From positions 1,131,001 to 1,195,000 of the forward strand of contig NZ_CP035107.1 in the NCBI RefSeq assembly GCF_004088395.1: a DNA stretch of 64,000 nt. Direction: 5' to 3'. Both the position numbers and the translations under genes were made by a program. This DNA is from Ornithobacterium rhinotracheale (lineage in GTDB: Bacteria > Bacteroidota > Bacteroidia > Flavobacteriales > Weeksellaceae). Position 1 is the first letter of the stretch, and every line of letters begins with the position of its first letter. A model generated the notes under the pieces. That model made no database searches and had not been told where the DNA came from. It worked only from the letters and a program-made list of their open reading frames with translations. Positions 28,135-36,684 of the stretch are shown one piece after another.

Positions 28135-28561
28135 CTGTGGCTTTATCTAATAGCTCAAATACGCGTTCAAAATCCTCTTCCGTTCCATAATAAGGGTCTG
28201 GCACGCCTCTGTTAGCCCCTGGCTCTAAAAGATTTAGGATTAATTCAACCTTATATTGGTCCTTATTATTTCTGGCTAAATCCATTAGTTTATTGTAATT
28301 ATCTGGGTCCATAGCATAAATTTCATCAAAGTTATCAAAATCGCTTTCCTGAAATTGTCTGCAAAAAATTCCCTCTGTGGATATATTATGCTTTTCAGCC
28401 ACTAATCTAGCTCTCTTATCTGGGCGGTCGCCAATGTGGAAATCGCCAGTCCCAGCGGAATCTACCTTAATCTCTCTGTCCCCAATTTTGGCTCTTAAAA
28501 TGGCTTCGGCTAGCGGGGAACGACAAATGTTGCCGAGGCATACCATAAGTATTGTTTTCAT
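28097..28561 (-). CDS. Low-molecular-weight protein-tyrosine phosphatase
   Basis: This 154-residue protein has the CX5R loop at the N-terminus, VCLGNICRSPLAEAIL (Cys8, Arg14), and the general-acid region GVPDPYYG. It removes phosphate from phosphotyrosine, often regulating polysaccharide export, although no such genes adjoin here. Its ATG overlaps the dnaA stop by 1 nt, and it overlaps the downstream methyltransferase, so it is the middle gene of the dnaA operon. Confidence 0.93.
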   Translation of the reverse strand: MKTILMVCLGNICRSPLAEAILRAKIGDREIKVDSAGTGDFHIGDRPDKRARLVAEKHNISTEGIFCRQFQESDFDNFDEIYAMDPDNYNKLMDLARNNKDQYKVELILNLLEPGANRGVPDPYYGTEEDFERVFELLDKATDVIIQKYDSERA

Positions 28562-29994
28562 TATTCTGCTCCTATTTTTCGTTTAATGTCTTCTACATAA
28601 GATTTAAATCTTTTATCTGTATCTATAAGATTTTTAGCCGTTTTGCACGAATGTAGCACAGTAGCGTGGTCGCGCTTGCCAATTTGTTCGCCTATGCTAG
28701 CCAGTGAAGCATTGGTATACTGGCGCGCAAGATACATAGCCAAGTGCCTAATTTCCGCGATATCACTTTTGCGAGACTTTCCTTGAATAGTCTCAATCGG
28801 AACTTTAAAGTAATCACAAACTACTTTTTTGATATAATCGATTGTGATTTCTTTACGCTGATTCTTCACCAAACTAGCTAGCACACGCTCTGCCAATTCC
28901 AGCGTAATTTCTTTTCTAATTAAAAGAGACTGCGCAATTAGCGAATTAAGCGCCCCTTCCAGCTCGCGAATGTTTGTCTTAATATTTTCTGCGATGAAAT
29001 TGGTTACTTCCTCTGAAAGCTCAATTCCGTTTTGCTCTAATTTACTATGTAAAATTCTTTTTCTAAGCTCAAAATCAGGTGTTTGCAAATCAGCTGAAAG
29101 CCCCCATTTAAATCTAGAAATCAAGCGCTGATCTACATCTTGGATGGCTACTGGCGGCTTATCCGAAGTTAAAATCAATTGATTGCCTCTGCGGTGCAAA
29201 TCATCAAAGATTTGAAAAAAGACATCTTGCGTTCCCTTTTTACCCGATAGAAACTGAACATCATCAATAATCAAAACATCTATCATTTGGTAAAAATTAA
29301 CAAAATCGCTATAATTATTGCTCACAGTTGCTGTTCTAAACTGGTTAGAAAACTTTTCCATAGAAACATATAAAACCGTTTTTTCTGGGTGTTTCTCCTT
29401 AATTTCAAGCCCTATGGCGTGCCCCAAATGCGTTTTACCAAGCCCCACTCCTCCGTGTATAAAAAGCGGATTAAATGAGGTGAGCCCTGGGTTTTTAGCA
29501 ACAGCTTTGCCTGCACTGTATGCTAGCTGATTAGTCTCCCCCTGAATGAAATTATTAAAATTTAAGTTATCGTTCAATTGAGAGTTAATTTTTATTTTTC
29601 TAATCCCTGGAATGGCAAATGGGTTAGTAATTTCCCCGCTTTTAATGGGCGCATTTACCTCCTGTGGTTTAACTTTGGCCTTATTACTACTCGGCATACT
29701 CATCGTAACGGGAGTACCCAAAGTATTTTTACTCTGAGCCACCATTGCACTGTAATTCAGCTTGGCATTAGCTCCTAATTCCTTTACCAGCGCAGTTCTC
29801 ACCAAATTCAGATAATGCTCCTCGATCCACTCATAATAGAACGCAGAAGGCACCTGAATTGTCAAAACATAGCTCTCCGAATCTAGCTTGATTGCCTTTA
29901 TGGGCTTAAACCAAGTTTCGTATTCTGAGGGGCTTATGTTGTCCTTAATGAATTCTAAACATTTACTCCATACAGAAGCGGCTGTTACTGACAT
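28561..29994 (-). CDS. dnaA: Chromosomal replication initiator DnaA
   Basis: This 477-residue protein has all four DnaA domains: the N-terminal helicase-loading domain (WSKCLEFIKDNISPSEYETWF), a variable linker, the AAA+ core with GGVGLGKTHLGHAIG and LIIDDVQFLSGK, and the C-terminal DNA-binding domain with GKRDHATVLHSCKTA. It opens oriC and controls initiation. It heads an operon with a tyrosine phosphatase and an rRNA-type methyltransferase. I see only one isolated DnaA-box-like site (TTTTTCACA, minus strand near 30073-30081), so no oriC is called here. Confidence 0.97.
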   Translation of the reverse strand: MSVTAASVWSKCLEFIKDNISPSEYETWFKPIKAIKLDSESYVLTIQVPSAFYYEWIEEHYLNLVRTALVKELGANAKLNYSAMVAQSKNTLGTPVTMSMPSSNKAKVKPQEVNAPIKSGEITNPFAIPGIRKIKINSQLNDNLNFNNFIQGETNQLAYSAGKAVAKNPGLTSFNPLFIHGGVGLGKTHLGHAIGLEIKEKHPEKTVLYVSMEKFSNQFRTATVSNNYSDFVNFYQMIDVLIIDDVQFLSGKKGTQDVFFQIFDDLHRRGNQLILTSDKPPVAIQDVDQRLISRFKWGLSADLQTPDFELRKRILHSKLEQNGIELSEEVTNFIAENIKTNIRELEGALNSLIAQSLLIRKEITLELAERVLASLVKNQRKEITIDYIKKVVCDYFKVPIETIQGKSRKSDIAEIRHLAMYLARQYTNASLASIGEQIGKRDHATVLHSCKTAKNLIDTDKRFKSYVEDIKRKIGAE

Positions 29995-30152
29995 GAATTT
30001 TTCTTATATTTGTTAAACCTTACGATGATATTCCCACCAAAAAAATAGGAATGCTTTCGTGGGACAAAAATGTGAAAAAAATTCCATTAAAAAAAAGTCT
30101 TTTGCTATTGATTTTTCAATTATTTTTTTGTATATGAACTAAATATTTTTCT

Positions 30153-30575
30153 ATGATTAAAGGAACTACTTATATAAGAGTGAGATACGGCGAAACCGAC
30201 CAAATGGGCTATGCCTACTATGGGAATTATGCGCAATATTTTGAGGTAGGGCGTGCGGAACTTTTGCGCAATATTGGTCTAAATTACAAGCATTTAGAGG
30301 AACAAGGTATAATGACACCTGTGCTTAGCTTATTTTGCAAATACATTGCACCTGCTAAGTATGATGATGAGCTCTGCATCGAGACCTGCATTCCGGAAAT
30401 TCCTACGGGAGCACGCATAAAATTCACCTACCAAATCACCAATCAAGAGGGGAAATTATTAACAATTGGGGAAACAGAACTTGTTTTTGTGGATATGAAG
30501 ACTGGGCGCCCTACCAGCGTTCCACCCATTTTTAAAGAAACCTTACAAAAACTTATGCCTCAAAATGGGAGCTAA
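30153..30575 (+). CDS. Acyl-CoA thioesterase, YbgC/FcbJ-like hot-dog fold
   Basis: This 140-residue protein has the 4-hydroxybenzoyl-CoA thioesterase signature RVRYGETDQMGYAYYGNYAQYFE with catalytic Asp17. It hydrolyses short-chain acyl-CoA or acyl carrier esters in the cytoplasm; the substrate is not determinable. The gene is divergent from dnaA and convergent with yigZ, with almost no gap (4-nt overlap of ends). Confidence 0.9.
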   Translation: MIKGTTYIRVRYGETDQMGYAYYGNYAQYFEVGRAELLRNIGLNYKHLEEQGIMTPVLSLFCKYIAPAKYDDELCIETCIPEIPTGARIKFTYQITNQEGKLLTIGETELVFVDMKTGRPTSVPPIFKETLQKLMPQNGS

Positions 30576-31180
30576 TCCACTTGTGAAGTGATTAAGATTT
30601 CGTTAAAAGGCTCAAAACTATTTACAAAAGATTGATACTTCTTTAAACTTAATCGGAGGTCAAGCGTGCAATCAGCAAGGTACTTTTGCTTCAAAATTTG
30701 TGCTTGAAACTTCTCCACATTGCGCATTACCACCCCTTGCGAGGTATATGGGAATTTCACAGAAACATCTTTCATTTTTTCTATAATTCTAATTTCTGCC
30801 TCATTAAGAGTAAGTTCCGCACTTTCCTTGTAAGCCTTGATTAAACCACTCACCCCGAGCTTAATACCTCTAAAATAGCGAATTGAAACTACCAAACAAT
30901 AAGTAAGCTCACGAGAAAGTAGCTGATTATAAATTGGCAGCCCCGCCGTGCCATTAGGCTCTCCATCATCGTTGGCTCGGTAAACCTCTCCCTCAAATCC
31001 CAAGCGGTAGGCATAGCAGTGGTGCGTAGCATCTGGATATTTTTGGCGAAGCTCCCCTAAGATTTGCTTTACCTCTTCCTCATCTTGCACGGGGTATGCA
31101 TACCCCAAAAATTTACTCCCCTTTTCCTTGGTAATGATGTTTTCGATGGGATTTTTAATGCTTTTACACTCAAAAATCAT
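30572..31180 (-). CDS. YigZ/IMPACT family protein
   Basis: This 202-residue protein has the UPF0029 signature GEVYRANDDGEPNGTAGLPI and the RYFRGIKLGVSGLIKAY segment, plus a DUF1949-like C-terminal domain. The IMPACT family binds ribosomes or RNA, and its exact function in bacteria is unsettled. It overlaps the ribD stop by 4 nt, so it is cotranscribed with ribD. Confidence 0.9.
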   Translation of the reverse strand: MIFECKSIKNPIENIITKEKGSKFLGYAYPVQDEEEVKQILGELRQKYPDATHHCYAYRLGFEGEVYRANDDGEPNGTAGLPIYNQLLSRELTYCLVVSIRYFRGIKLGVSGLIKAYKESAELTLNEAEIRIIEKMKDVSVKFPYTSQGVVMRNVEKFQAQILKQKYLADCTLDLRLSLKKYQSFVNSFEPFNEILITSQVD

Positions 31181-32187
31181 AGCAAATATTTATTTTCCAC
31201 ATTCTTAAAGTAGTGAATTAATTCATCGCCAAAACTATCTGCTTTCAAATGAATTGCATTTTTTAATTCCATTGATTTCCTGCCAGAATTCCAGAATTTT
31301 TTATAGGCTTGAAACACACGAGCCTCGTCCCATAGATTAGCCGAGATGAAGGATTTTAAAGCCTCTATCCCCCCCTCCACAATCACACTCTGAATCTCCC
31401 TTTGATGTAAATCCTTCAAAATATTTTCTATTGAAAATTCTCCTGAAAACTTTTCCTTTTCATAAATAATTGACTGCTCATCTTGAAGTAAAATTGTATT
31501 TTCTAAGCCAGAAAAATTGCTTCCAATGGCTATTTTTACAGGGTCCACACCTTTGATATATCTACAATTTAGCGCAGGATTATCTATTGCCAAAGTTTTC
31601 TTACCAATTAAAATTGCATTCTCTTCTGCACGCCATAGATGGCTCAAATATTTACTCTTTTGGCTTGTAATCCATTTTTGTTCAGTATCTTGTGGCGCAA
31701 AAAAATGATTTGCAGTTTCTGCCCATTTCAAGATAATGTAAGGTCTTTTTTGAGAATGAAAAGTAAAAAATCTTCGATTTATCTCAAGGCATTCCTTCTC
31801 CAAAACACCTTCAACAACTTCAATTCCTGCATTTTTCAAAATTTCAATCCCCTTTCCATTGACATGCGCGGCCACATCTCTGCACCCAATCACCACTTTG
31901 GGAATTTTATGCGCTACAATAGCCGAGGCACAAGGCGGTGTTTTCCCAAAATGTGCGCAAGGCTCCAAGCTTACATAAATCGTTGATTCTGAAAGAAAAT
32001 CTTTATTTTCCACAGAGTGGATTGCATTAATTTCTGCATGTGGCAATCCAGCTTGATAGTGCCAGCCTTCTCCTATGATTTTCCCATCGTGCACAATCAC
32101 AGCCCCCACCATCGGGTTAGGATAAGTGGTGCCAAGCCCATTTTGCGCCAATTGAAGGCAGCGTTTCATAAATTGTTCGTGTGCCAT
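31177..32187 (-). CDS. ribD: Riboflavin biosynthesis deaminase/reductase RibD
   Basis: 336 residues. The N-terminal zinc deaminase domain shows HAEINAI and PCAHFGKTPPCASAIV (zinc ligands His, Cys, Cys), and the C-terminal reductase domain begins near residue 148 (RPYIILKWAETA...). It converts the pyrimidine intermediate of riboflavin synthesis by deamination and then NADPH reduction. No FMN riboswitch is visible upstream. It forms an operon with yigZ. Confidence 0.95.
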   Translation of the reverse strand: MAHEQFMKRCLQLAQNGLGTTYPNPMVGAVIVHDGKIIGEGWHYQAGLPHAEINAIHSVENKDFLSESTIYVSLEPCAHFGKTPPCASAIVAHKIPKVVIGCRDVAAHVNGKGIEILKNAGIEVVEGVLEKECLEINRRFFTFHSQKRPYIILKWAETANHFFAPQDTEQKWITSQKSKYLSHLWRAEENAILIGKKTLAIDNPALNCRYIKGVDPVKIAIGSNFSGLENTILLQDEQSIIYEKEKFSGEFSIENILKDLHQREIQSVIVEGGIEALKSFISANLWDEARVFQAYKKFWNSGRKSMELKNAIHLKADSFGDELIHYFKNVENKYLL

Positions 32188-32260
32188 AGTATCGCAAAAA
32201 AAGCCTGCTTTATTAAATTTAAAAAACAGACTTTTTATACCTTATATTATATATTAATTT

Positions 32261-34234
32261 TTACTCCTCCTCGCTATCTGACAAAATAGCAAGATTGATT
32301 TTCTTCAAATCATTGAATTTAGCTTTCAAAGTACTAAGCTCCTCAATATGAGCCTCTATGCTAGATATAGCACTCTTAAACAATGGGTTAGAATCATCTG
32401 CATTTGAGAAGAACGATAAATTAGTCTGCAATTGAGATACTTCTTTTTGCTTTTCATCAATTTTCTTTTTCAAATCAAATTTCAGATTTCTAAGCAATTT
32501 CTCATCAAGATTTTGCTTAATTTGCTCCAATTGATTTTCCCATTGTGCTTTTTCAATGGCATCTTTATCCAGCCCAGCATCTTTCAAGATTTTTTGTGTT
32601 AAATGCGTAAAATCTTTATTGATGTCTAACTTCCCATTTGGCACAAATCCAATTGATGACCAGCGAATGTTGTATTCATTTAACCATTTGATCAACGCAT
32701 CTTTATCAGATGGTTTTTCTGCATTCTTTATTTCCTCTAGCAACTCTTGTTTTGCTTTTAGATTTTGATTTTGTTGCTCAAGTTTTTCGTTATTTCTATT
32801 TTTAAATCTATCAAAAAACTGATTATTAGCCTCATTAAATTCTTTCCAGATTTTGTCTGAATATTTTCTTGGCACATGTCCAATCTTCTTCCACTCAGTT
32901 TGGATTCTTTTTATCACTTTAGCCGATTCGTTCCAGTTGGTGCTATCCTTATGCTCTTTAGCAATTTCCACTAATTTGCGTTTTTTCTCCAAATTTTCCA
33001 TTTGCTCGGCTTTCATATTTTTGTAGAAAGCATTTTTTTGGCGGTTAAAGTGGCTGGTTACCTCCTTAAATCTCTCCCAAATGGACTGATTTTGAGCTTT
33101 TGGAACGCGCCCAATGGCAAAATATTCATCTCTTAATTTTTTAATCTCTTTAATTTTCTTTTGCCACAGATTATGCGATTTTATTTCCTGCCCTTCAATT
33201 GCTTGGCTTATTTTTTCAATAATCTCATTTTTCTTTTCAAGATTTTGAGCAAGTTTTGCTTGTATTTGAATGTTTAACTCCTCTTTTCTATCGTGTAGTT
33301 TTGCAGTTAATTCTTTGAACTTTTGCCAAGTAGGCTCTCTATGCTCTTCAGCCACAGGCACGGCCTCCTCCTTCCACATTCGGTGTAGGTATTGCAATTC
33401 GTTTAAGGCCTTTTGCACATTTTCCTCGTGCAGTAGATTTTCGGCACGGGCTATGATTAAGTGGCGCACATTTAGATTGTGCTCATAATCCATTTTTCTC
33501 AACTCTTGATTGAGGTCCAAGAATTTATAAAAATTATCTAGGTGGAAGTAGTAATTATTAAACACATTGCTAGCCTTGGCCTTGGGAATGCGCCCCGCAT
33601 TATGCCAGCGAGTCTTCAATTCACGGAATTTTTTAAATATATTAGCATCGCTATTAGGCTCGGTGTAAAGTGCCTTGAGCTCCTCGGTAATTGCCTCGCG
33701 CTCTTTTAAGCTCTCCTTCTCCTTTTGCTCAATGCTTTTGTAATAATCTTGCAAGCGATTTTTAAATTCTCGACTAATTTTATTAAAATCATATCTATCC
33801 TTAGTCTCATATTTAAAGTCTATCTCATCGCCTCCTTGTGCCAAAAACTTCTCCTTAGCCTCCTGCTCTGCCTCAGAAAAATGTTTAAAAAAGGCTTCCT
33901 TAATCTGCTGAAATGCTTCTCTAAGCTTCATCACGGGGTATTTCCCCATCAAGTGCGTGAGCTCTGCAACTAATTCTGGCATAGACATTTCATCATAATC
34001 CTTCTGTGGAATTTGATGCTCTGCACCATCTTGCTCGTGCTCTTCCGCCGCTTGGTCTTGATGTTGATCATTATCCGCATTTTCATCATAGTCCTTCTCT
34101 TGAGTAGGCGCTACATTAGATTCGCTTGGCGTGTTAAGTGCCTCCGCTTCGTTTACATTGCTGTCTGCATTTAGCAGGTTTTCTTTTTCTATAGACATGT
34201 GTTCAAATTTTTCTGCAAAATTATTGTTTAACAA
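32261..34234 (-). CDS. DUF349-repeat protein
   Basis: This 657-residue, highly charged helical protein has an acidic, disordered N-terminus (residues 1-85) and at least five DUF349 repeats. These are recognisable by phrases such as RWHNAGRIPKAKASNVFNNY, IKKLRDEYFAIGRVPKAQNQ and EWKKIGHVPRKYSDKIWKEF. Cytoplasmic; function unknown, widespread in Bacteroidota. The likely start may be the internal ATG at 34198 (MSIEKENLL), because the first 12 residues are atypical. Confidence 0.88.
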   Translation of the reverse strand: MLNNNFAEKFEHMSIEKENLLNADSNVNEAEALNTPSESNVAPTQEKDYDENADNDQHQDQAAEEHEQDGAEHQIPQKDYDEMSMPELVAELTHLMGKYPVMKLREAFQQIKEAFFKHFSEAEQEAKEKFLAQGGDEIDFKYETKDRYDFNKISREFKNRLQDYYKSIEQKEKESLKEREAITEELKALYTEPNSDANIFKKFRELKTRWHNAGRIPKAKASNVFNNYYFHLDNFYKFLDLNQELRKMDYEHNLNVRHLIIARAENLLHEENVQKALNELQYLHRMWKEEAVPVAEEHREPTWQKFKELTAKLHDRKEELNIQIQAKLAQNLEKKNEIIEKISQAIEGQEIKSHNLWQKKIKEIKKLRDEYFAIGRVPKAQNQSIWERFKEVTSHFNRQKNAFYKNMKAEQMENLEKKRKLVEIAKEHKDSTNWNESAKVIKRIQTEWKKIGHVPRKYSDKIWKEFNEANNQFFDRFKNRNNEKLEQQNQNLKAKQELLEEIKNAEKPSDKDALIKWLNEYNIRWSSIGFVPNGKLDINKDFTHLTQKILKDAGLDKDAIEKAQWENQLEQIKQNLDEKLLRNLKFDLKKKIDEKQKEVSQLQTNLSFFSNADDSNPLFKSAISSIEAHIEELSTLKAKFNDLKKINLAILSDSEEE

Positions 34235-34374
34235 AAATAGTGAATATCAGGCAATCATACTAAATTCTATCAAGATTTTTTCATACCTTTACACAGATTT
34301 TTAACTAAAACTGTGTGCTTTTAAATTCATTTATTCATATTTGAAGATAAAAGTACAAAAAAAAATTAAATTTT

Positions 34375-34776
34375 ATGACATCTAAGGTAATTTATTTAGG
34401 AGATTTAAGGACAGAGGCCACACACTTAGCCTCTGGAAATGTGATTTTAAGCGATGCCCCAGTGGATAATAATGGGCGTGGCGAGGCTTTTTCGCCCACC
34501 GATACAGTGGCTACGGCGCTGGCAAGTTGTGCGCTAACGATTATGGGCATCAAAGCTGCCTCTATGAATTGGGATATTACGGGAATTACAACTGATGTAA
34601 CCAAGGTAATGTCTGCCGAGCCGCGTAGAATTGCTAAAATTTCAGTAGTATTTCACATTCCATTTAAAACTGACGAAAAGCAACGGAAGATTCTAGAAAA
34701 AACAGCAAAAACCTGCCCCGTATACCTAAGCCTACACCCTGAGATTGAAAAAGATTTTCAATTTGATTGGGCTTAA
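34375..34776 (+). CDS. OsmC/Ohr-family protein
   Basis: This 133-residue protein has the family segments DNNGRGEAFSPTDTVATALASCALTIM (peroxidatic Cys) and KTCPVYLSLHPEIE (resolving Cys). OsmC-like proteins reduce organic hydroperoxides. The gene is transcribed alone, followed by a strong terminator. Confidence 0.92.
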   Translation: MTSKVIYLGDLRTEATHLASGNVILSDAPVDNNGRGEAFSPTDTVATALASCALTIMGIKAASMNWDITGITTDVTKVMSAEPRRIAKISVVFHIPFKTDEKQRKILEKTAKTCPVYLSLHPEIEKDFQFDWA

Positions 34777-34796
34777 ATCTTAAAAAAAAAATGAGA

Positions 34797-34824
34797 AAAG
34801 CAGTCTTTTCTAAGACTGCTTTTT
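34797..34824 (+). terminator. Intrinsic terminator after the OsmC gene
   Basis: AAAAGCAGTCTT pairs with AAGACTGCTTTT around a 3-4 nt loop and ends in T5. Confidence 0.88.
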
Positions 34825-34855
34825 ACACACTCAAAAAATAATAAGTGTACTAAGA

Positions 34856-35263
34856 TTAACGGATACGATCTACCGATTTTACAAGCTTCTCGTCCTTTTT
34901 AATTCCGCTATTTGCCATAAAAAGCAAGATTATCGAAATCAAAGGCAAAATCAGCCCAATGCCCTTCTGCGAATGGATACCTTCTCCAGGCAAGTTGTAT
35001 AAATCATATGCCAATAATCCTACTAGCACTACATTTAAAAATATGTTTATATAATTGTATATCAATTGTCTTTTTCGGTTTCGGTATAAGAATATCACGG
35101 CAAAGGATAGTATCCCAGAGGATAGAAACATCGCAAAAATTAGAGTATAATCATTGCTCTGCATCCACTCCGCACCGCGTTTCCAAAGGTCTACCAAATT
35201 GGAAATCACCAAGGAAACCATTGCCGCTAGGAATAAAAATACCGACTGAATTCTTTGTATCAT
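34856..35263 (-). CDS. DUF4293 family membrane protein
   Basis: This 135-residue protein has four hydrophobic helices (FLFLAAMVSLVISNLV, FAMFLSSGILSFAVIFL, NIFLNVVLVGLLAYDL, LILPLISIILLFMA) and the DUF4293 start MIQRIQSVFLFLAA. Inner membrane; function unknown. Probably the last gene of the operon with lipB. Confidence 0.88.
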   Translation of the reverse strand: MIQRIQSVFLFLAAMVSLVISNLVDLWKRGAEWMQSNDYTLIFAMFLSSGILSFAVIFLYRNRKRQLIYNYINIFLNVVLVGLLAYDLYNLPGEGIHSQKGIGLILPLISIILLFMANSGIKKDEKLVKSVDRIR

Positions 35264-35300
35264 CTATATTTTTTGGCAAAGTTAAAAAAATTATTGTATT

Positions 35301-36074
35301 CTAGATAATTTCGCACTCAAAAACCTCACAAAAATGTCTTTTTAAGCGTTCTTTCACCTCGTTAATGTCAATTTTTCTTCCTAACTCTCGTTCAAGTGAG
35401 GCCACGGCTTTGTCCTTAATTCCGCACGGAATGATGTATTCAAAGTATTTTAAATCTGTATTCACATTCAGGGCAAATCCGTGCATAGTTACCCAGCGTG
35501 AGGCTTTTACACCCATAGCACAAATTTTACGCGCATAGGGCTTCCCCACATCGAGCCAAACGCCTGTTTCGCCTTTGCTCCGCTCACCTTTTAGCCCATA
35601 ATCTCCTATGGTTTTGATGATTACCTCTTCTAAATTTCGCAAATACCAGTGAATGTCGGTTTTAAAGTTTTCTAAATCCAAAATCGGATAGCCCACGAGC
35701 TGCTCCGGGCCGTGGTAGGTGATGTCTCCTCCTCTATTAGTTTTGATATAAGTGGCTTGAATTTCTTTTAGCTTCTCTGCATTGGCCAGCATATTGTGTT
35801 CATCGCCACTTTTGCCCAAAGTATAGACATGTGGGTGTTGCACAAAGTATAAATAGTTAGGCGTTTCCGTTGTTTCAATTTCGTTGAAAATAGCTCTGCA
35901 TTCACTCACATCCTTGGCATTGGCATAATCACGCTCTAATTGTCGCAAATGCATTTTGATATCTACAATTTCTTTTAATTTCGCCTCTTGAAAATCCCAA
36001 ATTTGCTGATAATCTTGATTTTTTCCCAAATCCTCGAAAATCACTTTTTTATTGATTACTCGGTTGAATTTCAT
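35301..36074 (-). CDS. lipB: Octanoyl-(acyl carrier protein):protein N-octanoyltransferase LipB
   Basis: This 257-residue protein has the LipB motifs RGGDITYHGPEQLVGYPILDL, the Lys-containing CAMGVKASRWVTMHGFALNVN and the catalytic Cys in IIPCGIKDK. It moves octanoate from ACP to lipoyl domains, the first step of lipoate synthesis. It starts 9 nt after the small lipoprotein gene upstream. Confidence 0.95.
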   Translation of the reverse strand: MKFNRVINKKVIFEDLGKNQDYQQIWDFQEAKLKEIVDIKMHLRQLERDYANAKDVSECRAIFNEIETTETPNYLYFVQHPHVYTLGKSGDEHNMLANAEKLKEIQATYIKTNRGGDITYHGPEQLVGYPILDLENFKTDIHWYLRNLEEVIIKTIGDYGLKGERSKGETGVWLDVGKPYARKICAMGVKASRWVTMHGFALNVNTDLKYFEYIIPCGIKDKAVASLERELGRKIDINEVKERLKRHFCEVFECEII

Positions 36075-36083
36075 AATTGATAT

Positions 36084-36488
36084 TTATTTACGATTTAAGA
36101 AAATTTCTGGTTCGGGATAGTCTCCATTTTCATCTAAAACAGACAATTGATTCTCATCTACCCAGGTCAAAATTTTGTATGTAAGATTTCCGCTCTTTGG
36201 TTCAAGTTCGATGCACGTTCCATCGCCATTGATGTAGGCTTTGCCTTCAAATTTTTCATTGCCGTAATTTAGCGTAAAATCTTCGTCATTTAGGTTTAAA
36301 TCATACTTTTCACCATGTACATTTCCCTCGTATTTCCCATCGAAATGGATTTTATTTACCGAGCTAGTACTAGTTTCCTCTATACTTGCAATGTCCTCAG
36401 GGCTCAACACTCCCTCCTCTTGATTTTCGCTTTTACACGCAATTAATGAAATGGCAACGAAAGCAAAACTTAAATATATATTTTTCAT
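36084..36488 (-). CDS. Small lipoprotein with NlpE-like N-terminal domain
   Basis: The preferred start is ATG 36488 (MKNIYLSFAF), giving a lipobox LIAC. The mature part has FDGKYEGN and a beta-barrel-like FTLNYGNEKFEGKAYINGDG pattern. This resembles NlpE N-terminal domains involved in copper or envelope stress, but similarity is weak. Membrane anchored; cotranscribed with lipB. Confidence 0.7.
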   Translation of the reverse strand: MKNIYLSFAFVAISLIACKSENQEEGVLSPEDIASIEETSTSSVNKIHFDGKYEGNVHGEKYDLNLNDEDFTLNYGNEKFEGKAYINGDGTCIELEPKSGNLTYKILTWVDENQLSVLDENGDYPEPEIFLNRK

Positions 36489-36684
36489 TTTGTAATCCAT
36501 TTTGAATCCACTAAAGTAACATTTTTTTAGGACATAAGCTCAACGAAAATCGAATTTTGTGATGTTTTTTCATTTAAGTTTAATTTGTAATTGTTAAATA
36601 CCATGTTAATTTCAATCTCAGACGCTGTTTAAAATATTATTTTTTGTAACTTGTTTTAAATATTAAGTTAATAATGTGAAAAAT

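Noticed and set aside
29995-30152. oriC next to dnaA
   Set aside because: Only a single DnaA-box-like site and a short AT-rich stretch; not enough to call an origin.
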